A stretch of 64,000 bases of DNA from JAHIQC01 sp964565645 (GTDB lineage: Bacteria; Actinomycetota; Coriobacteriia; Anaerosomatales; JAHIQC01): positions 186,001-250,000 of the forward strand of contig CAZMFQ010000002.1 in NCBI GenBank assembly GCA_964565645.1, given 5' to 3'. The notes beneath the pieces were generated by a model. The model saw only the letters and a program-made list of their open reading frames with translations. It did not search any database and was not told the DNA's origin. A program made the position numbers and the translations under genes. Positions 1 to 7,791 of the stretch are shown in pieces. Positions within the stretch are counted from its first letter, which is position 1; each line of letters starts with the position of its first letter.

Positions 1-156
1 TCCCTGGTCCGCCATATGGTCGCGGTAGTTGTTCTCGCCACTGGCGTCGGAAAGCGCCTCGTGTCCCTCGCGCGCGATCTGGTCGACTTCGGCCTGAAGC
101 CGTGCGCGCTCGTCTTCGAGGCGCGCGGCGATCTCTTTGACCTTTTGGTCGTTCAT
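1..156 (-). CDS. TraR/DksA-type zinc-finger protein, N-terminal part (runs off the window)
   Basis: The first 52 codons of a gene that continues beyond the left edge. The visible protein starts MNDQKVKEIAARLEDE, forms a charged helix, then has the stretch ENNYRDHMADQG. That stretch matches the region just before the four-cysteine zinc finger in TraR/DksA family proteins. The zinc finger itself lies outside the window. The family comprises RNA-polymerase secondary-channel regulators or short relatives of unknown role. The ATG at 156 follows a purine-rich AGGGA about 10 bases upstream. The gene lies downstream of ileS in the same direction, as is common in Actinobacteria, where it is often followed by lspA. 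A possible -10 (TACAAT, minus strand, 223-228) suggests its own promoter. The family assignment is fairly sure; the exact role is not. Confidence 0.72.
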   Translation of the reverse strand, partial: MNDQKVKEIAARLEDERARLQAEVDQIAREGHEALSDASGENNYRDHMADQG

Positions 157-187
157 CTCGGCACCGTCCCTGGCTGGGTATCTGAAA

Positions 188-207
188 GCGCCCGGCGAAC
201 CGGGCGC
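188..207 (-). terminator. GC-rich hairpin with TTCG loop in the leader of the TraR/DksA-like gene
   Basis: On the minus strand an 8-base-pair stem (GCGCCCGG / CCGGGCGC) closes a TTCG loop and is followed by TTTC. It lies between a TACAAT -10 candidate and the start at 156. It could be a weak terminator for read-through from ileS, or an attenuating hairpin in the leader of the downstream gene. The T-run is short. Confidence 0.4.
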
Positions 208-252
208 GAGGACTCTATGTCGATTGTACCACCGAAGGCATGCCGAGGAACG

Positions 253-278
253 GCGGCGGCCCCTCGCGGGACCGCCGC
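253..278 (-). terminator. possible ileS terminator hairpin
   Basis: Just after the ileS stop, the minus strand can fold a 7-base-pair GC stem (GCGGCGG / CCGCCGC) with a 12-base loop. There is no real T-tract (next bases CGTTCCTC), so it is only a candidate terminator or RNA-stabilising hairpin. Confidence 0.3.
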
Positions 279-289
279 ACGAGCACCTC

Positions 290-3073
290 TCACAGCTCGG
301 CGAGAACCGCTTCGCAACGAGCGCATACACCGCTCTCGGTGAGTTCGCGGAGGTTCCAGCAACGCGGGCACTTCTCGCCCTCAGCGGGCGTCACGGCCAC
401 CGCGATCTCGGCCCCGTCGGCAAGCTCAACGGTCGATACGATGAACATCTCGGCGATGTCCTTCTCTCCACGCGCCCGCAGGACCTCCAGGGTCCCGGCA
501 GGCGCCTCGACGAGCAGTCGGGCCTCCTGACTCTTGCCCACCACCTTGTCGTTGCGCGCCTGCTCCAGCGCGCGGGTCGCGGTCTCGCGGACCTCGAGCA
601 CGATCGCGTAGGCCTCACGCAACGCGTCCGCCTCCTCGGCGGGGACCTCGACCTCGGGCCATCCGGCGAGATGGACGCTCACGGCCTCGCCACGGATCGC
701 CTCCGGCGTGAACTGCCAGATCTCCTCGGCGGTGAAGGCGAGGATCGGCGCGACGAGGCGGACCAGCGTGGTGAGGACCTTGGCAAGCACCGTCTGGGCG
801 CTGCGGCGCGAGAGCGACGCCGCACCGTCCGAGTACAGGCGGTCCTTCAGGACGTCCAGGTAGAACGCAGAGAGGTCGGTGCCGCAGTAGTTGAAGACCG
901 TGTGGTAGACGACGTGGAAGCGCCACTCGTCGTACGCCTTGGTGACGCGCTCTGTCACGTCCGCAAGACGCACGAGCGCGAACCGGTCGATCTCAGGCAT
1001 GTCCTCCCAGGCGACCGCCATCGAAGGGTCGAAGTCCTCGAGGTTGGAGAGCAGGAACCGGAACGTGTTGCGGATGCGGCGGTATGCCTCGCTCGTACGG
1101 TCGAGGATCTCCTGGGACACGGAGATGTCCTGACCGTAATCCGCCGACGCCGCCCACAAACGGATGATATCGGCGCCTGAGGCGGCGACCACATCGAGCG
1201 GTGAGACGGTGTTGCCGAGCGACTTGGACATCTTGCGGCCCTCGCCGTCGACGATGAAGCCGTGGGTGAGCACGCGCTCGAACGGCGGCACGCCGTACGC
1301 GCCCACGCTGGTGAGCAGCGAGGACTGGAACCAGCCGCGGTGCTGGTCGGAGCCTTCGAGGTAGAGCTCGGCAGGGCGGTGCAGCTCGGGGCGCGCCTCC
1401 AGCACGCTCGTGTGGCTCACGCCGGACTCCCACCAGACGTCCACGATGTCCTTCTCGGGCTTGAGGTCCTCGACGCCGCCGCCGCAACGGCCGCACGCGG
1501 TGTCGGCCGGCAGGTACTCGCTCGGCTTGCGGATGAACCACGCATCGGCGCCCTCGGTCTCGAACAGCGCGATGACGGCATCGAAGGTCTCGGGCGTGGC
1601 GACGGTCTCCCCGCACTTGGAGCAGGTGAACACCGGGATGGGCACGCCCCAGGCGCGCTGTCGGCTGATGCACCAGTCGGGTCGGTCACCCACCATGGCC
1701 GAGATGCGGTTGACGGACCAGCCGGGGATCCACTCGACCTTGCCGATGGCCTCCATGGCGCCCTCGCGCAAGGGGCGGACACCCTCGGCGGCCTTGTCCA
1801 TGCTCACGAACCACTGCTCGGTCGCGCGGAAGATGACCGGCTGCTTGCAGCGCCAGCAGTGCGGGTAGCTGTGGCTGATCTTGAGCGAGGCCACGAGCGT
1901 GCCGCGCTCGGCGAGCCACTCGATGATCTTGGGATTCGCGTCGTTCACGTTCATGCCGGCGAACGGACCGCCGCCCGCGTCGAACGTGCCGTCGTCGAGC
2001 ACCGGCATGGGCATGGGCAACCCGAACTTGCGGCCGACCAGGTAGTCCTCGTCACCGTGGCCGGGAGCGGTGTGGACCGCGCCGGTACCGGTCGAGAGCT
2101 CGACGTGCGACCCCGTGATGATGACGCCCTCGACACCTTCGTGGATCGGATGCGCGTATGTGAGTCCGGAAAGCTCGCTCCCCTTCACCCGCGGGCCCAC
2201 GACCTCGAAGGAGCCGGCCTCCCAGCCCGCGACCGTAGCGACGGACTCGACGAGTTCCTCGGCCATCACGAGCACGCGGTCGCCGAGCTTGACGCCCACG
2301 TAGTCCGCGTCGTCGGCGAGCGTGACGGCCACGTTGGCCGGCAGCGTCCAGGGTGTGGTCGTCCAGATCAGAACACTCACGGCACCCTCGGCGTCCCACG
2401 GGGTGGCCGAGAGCATCCGGAACGCGACGTAGATGGAGTCCGAGGTCTCGTCGGAGTACTCGATCTCGGCCTCAGCAAGCGCGGTATGGCAGCGGATGCA
2501 CCAGTGGATCGGCTTGGAGCCCTTGTAGATCATGCCGTTCTCGTACATCTGCTTGAAGATCCTGACGTTGCCCGCCTCGTAGGCCGGGTTCAAGGTGAGG
2601 TACGGGTTCTCGAAATCGCCGATGACCCCGAGGCGCTTGAACTCCTCGGCCTGGATCCCCACGAACTTCATGGCGTAGTGGCGGCACTTGGTGCGCAGAT
2701 CGGCCTGACTGATCTCGGCCATCTTCTCCGGACCCAGGTTCTTCTCGACCTGGTGTTCGATCGGCTGGCCGTGGCAGTCCCAACCCGGCACGTAGGGCGA
2801 GTAGTAGCCGCGCATGGTCTTGTACTTGACGATGAGGTCCTTGAAGACCTTGTTGAACGCCGTGCCCATATGGATGTGGCCGTTGGCGTACGGGGGGCCG
2901 TCGTGGAGGATGAACGGCGCGCCGTCGCGGTTCTGCTCGATCGCCTTGGCGTGCAGATCGATCCGCTCCCAGAACTCGAGCCACTCCGGTTCGCGCGTGT
3001 TCAGACTCGCGCGCATCGGAAACTCCGTTTGCGGCAGGTTCATCGTGCTCTTGTAGTCCGGCTTGTCAGCCAT
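290..3073 (-). CDS. ileS: isoleucyl-tRNA synthetase
   Basis: Class I aminoacyl-tRNA synthetase that charges tRNA-Ile and edits mischarged valine in the cytoplasm. At 927 residues it has the usual length of the bacterial enzyme. The HIGH-type signature lies at about residues 61-70 (PYANGHIHMG) and the KMSKS loop at 614-618. The CP1 editing domain between them carries GTGAVHTAPGHG. Four C-terminal cysteines (902, 905, 917, 920) in CPRCWN...CARC form the zinc-binding tail. The open frame continues upstream, but the second of two adjacent ATG codons (3073) is best spaced from GGGAG, and it gives MADKPDYK. A T-box riboswitch with an isoleucine specifier lies immediately upstream, so expression should respond to uncharged tRNA-Ile. 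Confidence 0.97.
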   Translation of the reverse strand: MADKPDYKSTMNLPQTEFPMRASLNTREPEWLEFWERIDLHAKAIEQNRDGAPFILHDGPPYANGHIHMGTAFNKVFKDLIVKYKTMRGYYSPYVPGWDCHGQPIEHQVEKNLGPEKMAEISQADLRTKCRHYAMKFVGIQAEEFKRLGVIGDFENPYLTLNPAYEAGNVRIFKQMYENGMIYKGSKPIHWCIRCHTALAEAEIEYSDETSDSIYVAFRMLSATPWDAEGAVSVLIWTTTPWTLPANVAVTLADDADYVGVKLGDRVLVMAEELVESVATVAGWEAGSFEVVGPRVKGSELSGLTYAHPIHEGVEGVIITGSHVELSTGTGAVHTAPGHGDEDYLVGRKFGLPMPMPVLDDGTFDAGGGPFAGMNVNDANPKIIEWLAERGTLVASLKISHSYPHCWRCKQPVIFRATEQWFVSMDKAAEGVRPLREGAMEAIGKVEWIPGWSVNRISAMVGDRPDWCISRQRAWGVPIPVFTCSKCGETVATPETFDAVIALFETEGADAWFIRKPSEYLPADTACGRCGGGVEDLKPEKDIVDVWWESGVSHTSVLEARPELHRPAELYLEGSDQHRGWFQSSLLTSVGAYGVPPFERVLTHGFIVDGEGRKMSKSLGNTVSPLDVVAASGADIIRLWAASADYGQDISVSQEILDRTSEAYRRIRNTFRFLLSNLEDFDPSMAVAWEDMPEIDRFALVRLADVTERVTKAYDEWRFHVVYHTVFNYCGTDLSAFYLDVLKDRLYSDGAASLSRRSAQTVLAKVLTTLVRLVAPILAFTAEEIWQFTPEAIRGEAVSVHLAGWPEVEVPAEEADALREAYAIVLEVRETATRALEQARNDKVVGKSQEARLLVEAPAGTLEVLRARGEKDIAEMFIVSTVELADGAEIAVAVTPAEGEKCPRCWNLRELTESGVCARCEAVLAEL

Positions 3074-3139
3074 CATCTCTCCCTGTCGTCGCGGCGCCGG
3101 CCGCTCCGGTGCCGCCTTCTCGTCGTACCCGTTCGCGGG

Positions 3140-3440
3140 CACGAAAAAGCGCGCTCGTCCACGTATGCCGGGACGAAGCGCGCCTGCATGCACTCCGCGG
3201 TACCACCCAGCTTGCACCGTCGCACGTTCGCGACTTCGCGCCACTCGGTCGCCCTGTAACGGGAGCACCCGTCGAAGCCTACCTGCCGAGGAGTCCCGTA
3301 CGTGCCGCTGGCGGCTCGCGGTGACTCCCGGGTTCGGTCCGAGGCTCAGAGGTGATGTTCCGGTCGCGCGACCCTGCGGGCTTCCACTGTCCCCGCTCGC
3401 TGCTCGGGCCGGGGTGCGACCGTACTCGTCCCCGTCAACG
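3140..3440 (-). promoter_or_regulatory. T-box riboswitch, isoleucine specifier
   Basis: The ileS leader has the parts of a classical T-box. The conserved GGGTGGTACCGCGGAGT antiterminator box lies at 3192-3208 and is followed by the terminator hairpin. Upstream, stem I shows the starting GGGGACGAGTA, the distal AGCGAGCGGGGACAG and GGAAGCCCGC segments, and the specifier-loop context GAAC-ATC-ACCTCTGAG. The specifier triplet is ATC (3356-3354, read on the minus strand), an isoleucine codon that matches the downstream gene. The standard model is that uncharged tRNA-Ile pairs with the specifier and with the TGGT of the antiterminator, letting transcription proceed. Because the leader ends in a hairpin plus T-run, I infer transcriptional rather than translational control. 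Confidence 0.93.
3144..3183 (-). terminator. T-box terminator hairpin before ileS
   Basis: On the minus strand GCGCGCTTCGTCC pairs with GGACGAGCGCGC around a short loop and is followed by TTTTT. It comes directly after the T-box antiterminator sequence. In the T-box mechanism this hairpin forms when tRNA-Ile is charged and stops transcription before ileS. Confidence 0.9.
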
Positions 3441-3451
3441 CCTGTGGACGG

Positions 3452-3480
3452 ATGGTAACGCGGGGCGCAGGCGGGGGCAA
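3452..3480 (-). promoter_or_regulatory. candidate promoter of the ileS T-box transcript
   Basis: Minus-strand -35 TTGCCC (3480-3475) and -10 TACCAT (3457-3452) are separated by 17 bases. The predicted start, near 3445, falls just before the T-box. Confidence 0.5.
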
Positions 3481-3575
3481 GAGAGACTGTGCCGGGACCG
3501 CCTGTTGTTCACAGGGACGGATCGCGACCGCTCCAAGGCTGGGGCCATACTCCCGAGGAGAACTCCTCGACCCCC

Positions 3576-4145
3576 CTATCCTCGCGCCTCACGCAGCACG
3601 TCCTCGACAACGCCGGCGACATTGGTCGCCTCCTCGGCGGTCAGACCCGCGCCAAAGCGCATGGCAGAGCCAGCGGTGCGCACCTCAAGGCGCTGATGGG
3701 GCCCGCGTCCGGGAGCGAGCGACAGGTCGAGGAGCGCAACGCGTGCGTCGCCGGTACGCTTGAGGCGCATGGGCACGGTGATGCCCGCGGCGCGTCGAAC
3801 GACAGTGATGCGATCGGAAGCCACGATGAGCGTCTCGCGACCGGAAAGGTTGTAGAGCGCAAGCCATACGCCCGCGACGGCGAGGATGTGCACGATGAAG
3901 AAGAGCAGATTGGCCGCGATCGCACCCAGGATCGCGGTGCGTTTGAGCTCCGGGGGCGCCGCGACGGCCACGACCAGGGCACCTATCACGAACACAAGGA
4001 GCCAGGGGATACCGCCGAACAGTCCGAGTCCTATGATCCAGCGGTTGCCCGCCGGCGGCATGCCGATCGCGACCCCACCCTCACCGCGCTCGACCTCGAT
4101 GCCCTTGCGCTCACGTGCGGACGCCTGTGGGTCACGCTTGCTCAC
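3576..4145 (-). CDS. membrane protein of unknown function with a PH-like C-terminal part
   Basis: A 189-residue protein with no recognised family name. It has a hydrophilic N-terminus of about 35 residues. Two strongly hydrophobic segments follow, at roughly 36-62 and 70-97. The C-terminal soluble part begins LIVASDRITVVRRAAG, a pattern like the bacterial PH (bPH) domain found in small membrane proteins. The start is a GTG at 4145 preceded by GGAGGG with good spacing. It lies alone between the ileS leader and the phosphatase gene, with gaps of about 85-100 bases on either side, so it may be transcribed by itself. The domain resemblance is by eye only. Confidence 0.6.
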   Translation of the reverse strand: MSKRDPQASARERKGIEVERGEGGVAIGMPPAGNRWIIGLGLFGGIPWLLVFVIGALVVAVAAPPELKRTAILGAIAANLLFFIVHILAVAGVWLALYNLSGRETLIVASDRITVVRRAAGITVPMRLKRTGDARVALLDLSLAPGRGPHQRLEVRTAGSAMRFGAGLTAEEATNVAGVVEDVLREARG

Positions 4146-4229
4146 GCGGGCTCCCTCCTGCGTATGCCTTCACGGTCTGCGAAGGCGACCAACGACGCAT
4201 CCTGCCAATGATAGGCGATGCAGGTGTTC

Positions 4230-5498
4230 TCAGTCCGCTCCGCGCACCTCGACCACGAGCAAGGCGGCGTCGTCACGCAGCACGCCTCGGCTGTACGCGA
4301 GCACATCGCTCATGAGCGCGTCGGCAAGCTCGGCAGTCGCAAGACCGGCGCGCGCGGCGAGCGCCTCGACAAGCCCCTCCTGCCCCAGGAACGCACCGCC
4401 GATCGGTGAGCGCGCCTCGGTGACACCATCAGTGTAGAGCACGAGTCGGCTGCCGGGCCCGAGCACGACCTCGGCAGTCACATACTCCGCTGAGTCGAGC
4501 ACGCCGACGATCGGGCACACATCGCGGAGCTCCTGCGTCGAACCATCCGGCGAAGCCAGGAGCGCGGGGGGATGACCTGCGGACACATACCGCAACTCTC
4601 CCGTTCCCGCGTCGAGCAGCCCGAAGAACAGCGTCACGAACGCCTCCGAATCGGTGAAGCGGCCGATAACGGTATTCGTCTTGACGCAGACGGCGGCGGG
4701 GTCCATTCCGTCGAGCGCATGGGCACGGATCGTGTTGCGCACAAGCGAAGTGATGACTGCGGCATCGAGACCCTTGCCCGATACGTCGCCGATCACCACA
4801 CCCACCGAGCGGTCGTTCACCTCGAACAGGTCCACGAAGTCACCGCCCACGCGGCCCGCCTCGGCGGTAGCGGTCTCGTATGCACTCGAGAACTCCACCC
4901 CCGGGAGCGCCGGTGGCAGCACCACCAGCGTGTCCTGCAAGGTCTCAGCGATGGTGTGCTCGGCCTCGAACAGGCGTGCGTTGTCGATCGCGCTCGCGAA
5001 CGCGTACGCGATACGGGAGAGCATGTCGCGCATCGCGTCGTCGAACCACCGCGGCTCGGCGAACCCGAAATCTACCGTACCAATGAACTCGCCACGCACG
5101 AGCATGGGCTTTATCGCGAAGGAGGTGAATCCCATTCTGTTCGCGAACCGGGTGCTCCACTCGCTCGCATCTGCCGCGTCGGAGACCAGGAAAGGCGTGC
5201 GGTTGGCGCGCACATACTCGTGACCGTCATCAGCAGCCGCCCTGAACGTGCGGCCTTGGAGCGATTCGCTCACCGCCCAGCCGTACCGCATGAGCCACTC
5301 ACCGTCATCGTGAAGCAGCACCGCGATGCCACTCGCGCCGATGGCGTTCCCGACCTTCTCAAGCGCCTCGGGCAGACCTCTGTCCAGCTCGATGGTGGAT
5401 GCGAGCAACCGGCTCGCCTCGGCCAGCAGACGGTTGGTGACCGCTGCGTGGTGCTCGCTTTCCAGCAGGCGCGCATTCGCGAGCGCGATGGCCGCCTG
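4230..5498 (-). CDS. GAF-SpoIIE (PP2C-type) phosphatase: downstream half of a frameshifted gene
   Basis: The C-terminal part of a sensor phosphatase. After a helical linker (QAAIALANARLLESEH) comes a GAF domain (about the first 170 residues). A SpoIIE/RsbU-type PP2C serine phosphatase domain follows, with the metal-binding acidic motifs GGDFVDLF and VVIGDVSGKGLDAA. Proteins of this type usually dephosphorylate an anti-sigma-factor antagonist. The first in-frame ATG is at 5408, but the frame is open and protein-like up to 5498, where it joins the frame of the upstream PAS-GAF part. Read together, the two halves give about 711 residues. As sequenced, the product could be made only from an internal start. 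No partner-switching genes are nearby. Confidence 0.85.
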   Translation of the reverse strand, partial: QAAIALANARLLESEHHAAVTNRLLAEASRLLASTIELDRGLPEALEKVGNAIGASGIAVLLHDDGEWLMRYGWAVSESLQGRTFRAAADDGHEYVRANRTPFLVSDAADASEWSTRFANRMGFTSFAIKPMLVRGEFIGTVDFGFAEPRWFDDAMRDMLSRIAYAFASAIDNARLFEAEHTIAETLQDTLVVLPPALPGVEFSSAYETATAEAGRVGGDFVDLFEVNDRSVGVVIGDVSGKGLDAAVITSLVRNTIRAHALDGMDPAAVCVKTNTVIGRFTDSEAFVTLFFGLLDAGTGELRYVSAGHPPALLASPDGSTQELRDVCPIVGVLDSAEYVTAEVVLGPGSRLVLYTDGVTEARSPIGGAFLGQEGLVEALAARAGLATAELADALMSDVLAYSRGVLRDDAALLVVEVRGAD

Positions 5499-6366
5499 TG
5501 GCGATCGCCTCCACGATCGAGATCTCCTCGGCGGTGAAATCGTGCCGCTGCCCGCGTTCGTCGATGGTGATGTGGCCGATCACCTCGCCCTGATGGACGA
5601 GCGGGACAAAGAGCGCGAGCCGACATCCGTTCGCCTGCGCTATGGCGCGATCGTGCGCCGGCAGACCCTCCTGCTCATAGTCGAGGAGCGCGGTGCGACC
5701 ATCCATGATCGCCTGCCGCGAGGTCTCACTCAGCCGCTCGAACGGCACGATCGTGCCGCGAACCGGTGCGACGATGCCGTCCGTCGCCACGCCGAGGATG
5801 ACCTCGGCATTGAGCAGGTCGACCATGTTCACGAACACGCGCTCGATGCCCGTCGCCTGAAGGCAGAGCTCTGCCAGCGAGTCGAGGATCTCACGAGGAT
5901 CGTGGATGCGGCCGAAACGTGCGGACGCGTCGAGCAGCAGACTCGTGCGCGCGAGTTCACTGGCGGCGAGATCAACGGCGCGCTTGCGCTCGGTCACATC
6001 GAGTACGAGGGAGAGCACGGATTCGAGGTGACCGTCATCGTCGTAGATGGCGGAGCTGTACCACTCGCACCAGATGACGGTGCCGTCTTTGCGGTAGTTG
6101 CGGTTGACGTTCATGCTCCGCGGCGACTCGCCCGAGAGCAAACGCTCGCTCTCGGCGCGTACGAGCTCGACATCGTCCTCGTGGACCCACGCGAGCTCGG
6201 TCATGGACCGGCCCATGACCTCTGATGCGGCGTACCCGAAGACGCGCTCGGCCTCTGCCGACCAGCGAGTCACGATGAAGTCGGTATCGAACTCGACCAC
6301 CGCAAGCGGTGAGTTCCACATGTGAGCATCGAGAATCTGCCGTGTGCGGTCCGAGTGCTCGTGCAC
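5359..6366 (-). CDS. PAS-GAF sensor: upstream half of a frameshifted SpoIIE phosphatase gene
   Basis: The N-terminal part of the same sensor phosphatase. It starts at GTG 6366 behind a strong Shine-Dalgarno GGAGGTGA with 6-base spacing. Residues about 14-133 form a PAS domain with a PAC tail (YRKDGTVIWCEWY...LDVTERKRA), and about 140-289 form a GAF domain. Up to codon 289 (GCC at 5502-5500) the protein reads sensibly. After that the frame gives arginine- and proline-rich nonsense (GGHRARECAPAGK...) until a stop at 5359. I therefore think real coding continues in the other frame from 5498. PAS and GAF domains bind small ligands or sense redox state; the signal here is unknown. Confidence 0.82.
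   Translation of the reverse strand: MHEHSDRTRQILDAHMWNSPLAVVEFDTDFIVTRWSAEAERVFGYAASEVMGRSMTELAWVHEDDVELVRAESERLLSGESPRSMNVNRNYRKDGTVIWCEWYSSAIYDDDGHLESVLSLVLDVTERKRAVDLAASELARTSLLLDASARFGRIHDPREILDSLAELCLQATGIERVFVNMVDLLNAEVILGVATDGIVAPVRGTIVPFERLSETSRQAIMDGRTALLDYEQEGLPAHDRAIAQANGCRLALFVPLVHQGEVIGHITIDERGQRHDFTAEEISIVEAIATGGHRARECAPAGKRAPRSGHQPSAGRGEPVARIHHRAGQRSARGA
5496..5502 (-). other. frameshift site in the PAS-GAF-GAF-SpoIIE gene
   Basis: The minus-strand sequence reads ATC GCC A CAG GCG GCC. Family-like text would be I-A-T-Q-A-A, so two bases appear to be missing (or one base added) around 5499. The neighbouring bases show no slippery heptamer or stimulatory hairpin that would suggest programmed frameshifting. 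Confidence 0.75.
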
Positions 6367-6454
6367 CGACGTTCACCTCCCGGGCGCCGGGTTCCAGACT
6401 ACGCCGAATCGGCTTGGATGGCACGACCGGGGCCCGCGCCCGGGTGCTCGCCGC

Positions 6455-6739
6455 TCAGAACAGCGCCTCCTCAGGCCCGCCGAGGAGCCGCTCGACATCG
6501 TCCGCGCCCAGGCCGTCGACCTCCACCTGCTTGTGCCGCGAGGTGCCCCCTCGCACAACGCGTACCGCGCTCTTGGGCACGCCGAGCGCCTTCGCGAGTA
6601 CCGCGGCGACCGCAGCGTTCGCTTTGCCGCCCTCGGGGGCGGCGGTCACCCGCACAGACAATTCACCCCCTCGCCAACCCGCGATCTCATCGCGGCCCGA
6701 CTTGGGGGTGACGTGTATCGCTATGCGCTGCGAGCTCAT
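6455..6739 (-). CDS. yggU: DUF167 (YggU-type) protein
   Basis: A 94-residue protein of the DUF167/YggU family. The signature is HVTPKSGRDEI near the start and VTAAPEGGKANAAVAAVLAKALGV in the middle, with RGGTSRHKQVEV after it. The biochemical role is unknown. The open frame extends upstream across divIVA, but the ATG at 6739, 7 bases after the divIVA stop, gives the expected family length. It is the last gene of the sepF-divIVA operon, a conserved position for this family in Gram-positive division clusters. Confidence 0.85.
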   Translation of the reverse strand: MSSQRIAIHVTPKSGRDEIAGWRGGELSVRVTAAPEGGKANAAVAAVLAKALGVPKSAVRVVRGGTSRHKQVEVDGLGADDVERLLGGPEEALF

Positions 6740-6746
6740 CGCAGGA

Positions 6747-7505
6747 TCAGTCGATCTCCTCGATGTCGAGATCGTCGTCGCGCTCACCAAGGTCCCCGAA
6801 AGAGCCGAGCTTGAACTCCTTGGGCGGGATGAACTCCGGCTCATCGGGACCCAGATCGGGGGAGCCGACCTCTCCCAGCGTCACGCTCTGGACGAAGCCG
6901 CTTGCAGGAACGTCCTCCTCGGCCACCGGGGCCGCGGCGGCCTGCACCGCCGGCATGACGCGGGTCTCCTGCGCCTCGGGTGCAACCGCTGCAGCAGCGA
7001 CTTCGACGTCGCCTACGACGCCCTCGTCGGTCTGGCCCATGAGTACCGTGACATCATCAGGCAAGGCGATCTCCGCGACGGAGCGCAGATGGCCGTCGAG
7101 CATGGCCTTGAATCGGGCGCGGAACTCCTCTTCGGCCTGCTTGATCCGCACGAGTTCGCCCGCGACCTTCTGCTTCTGCGTCAGCGCGTTGTGGATGATC
7201 TCCTTGGACTTGAGCTCAGCGTCACGCATCGTGGTCGATGCCTCGTCGCGCGCCTTGGCGATGATGTCCTCGGCGGAACGCTGAGCGGCGACCATCGTGT
7301 TGTGAAGGGTCTCCTTCTGGGCCTCGAACGCACGCACCTGCTCGCGCGCGGCTTCAAGCTTCTCGGAAAGGTCGATGTTCTCCTTGAAGAGGCGCTCGAA
7401 CTCATCTGCTACCTCATCGAGAAAGCCGTCGACCTCTTCCTCGCTGTAGCCCCGCAGCGAATGCCGGAACTCTTTGTGGTGGATGTCGAGCGGAGTGAGC
7501 TTCAT
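6747..7505 (-). CDS. divIVA: DivIVA-family polar/septal scaffold protein
   Basis: A 252-residue coiled-coil protein (Wag31 in mycobacteria) that binds curved membrane at poles and septa and directs cell-wall growth. The N-terminal lipid-binding motif is MKLTPLDIHHKEFRHSLRGYS (residues 1-21), followed by EEEVDGFLDEVADEFERL. Long coiled coil covers about 30-145. The rest is a low-complexity acidic tail with Ala/Val/Pro-rich stretches, ending IEEID, longer than in B. subtilis. It lies 15 bases after yggT and 7 before yggU in the sepF operon. Confidence 0.95.
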   Translation of the reverse strand: MKLTPLDIHHKEFRHSLRGYSEEEVDGFLDEVADEFERLFKENIDLSEKLEAAREQVRAFEAQKETLHNTMVAAQRSAEDIIAKARDEASTTMRDAELKSKEIIHNALTQKQKVAGELVRIKQAEEEFRARFKAMLDGHLRSVAEIALPDDVTVLMGQTDEGVVGDVEVAAAAVAPEAQETRVMPAVQAAAAPVAEEDVPASGFVQSVTLGEVGSPDLGPDEPEFIPPKEFKLGSFGDLGERDDDLDIEEID

Positions 7506-7520
7506 CGGTACAGTCCTTCC

Positions 7521-7787
7521 CTACAACCCGATACTGCGGAGCAGTGTGATGAGCAACGGTGCGACAAGTAATTGAAGCACAAGCAAGGCGATGATGGGCG
7601 AGATATCGATCATTCCCATGCTCGGGACGATGCGGCGGAACAGCCCGAGATACGGCTCCACGAACGTGCCGATGGTCTTGCGGATCTCCCAGACCGCGCC
7701 CGAGGCGGGAAGCCAGCTCAGCAACACGTAGGCGATGATCAGGAAGTTGTAGAAGGTGATTGCGCGACTGACGATCATCGTGATCAT
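7521..7787 (-). CDS. yggT: YggT-family membrane protein
   Basis: An 88-residue integral membrane protein with hydrophobic segments at about 8-28 and 62-88. The family-typical YLGLFRRIVPSMGMIDISPIIALLVLQ sits in the second half. YggT proteins lie between sepF/proC and divIVA in many Gram-positive bacteria and have been linked to ion homeostasis or division, with no settled mechanism. The open frame reaches upstream into proC. The ATG at 7787 lies 5 bases before the proC stop codon's end and about 9 bases after GGAG, giving the usual family length. Confidence 0.88.
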   Translation of the reverse strand: MITMIVSRAITFYNFLIIAYVLLSWLPASGAVWEIRKTIGTFVEPYLGLFRRIVPSMGMIDISPIIALLVLQLLVAPLLITLLRSIGL

Positions 7788-7791
7788 TGGA

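Noticed and set aside
1262..3259. Long plus-strand ORF (665 codons) opposite ileS
   Set aside because: It is an antisense shadow of a high-GC coding region: no ribosome site, low-complexity Arg/Ala/Gly/Asp/His composition and no domain, while ileS on the other strand is clear.
5355..5505. Programmed ribosomal frameshift in the SpoIIE gene
   Set aside because: No slippery heptamer, internal ribosome site or stimulatory hairpin at the junction.
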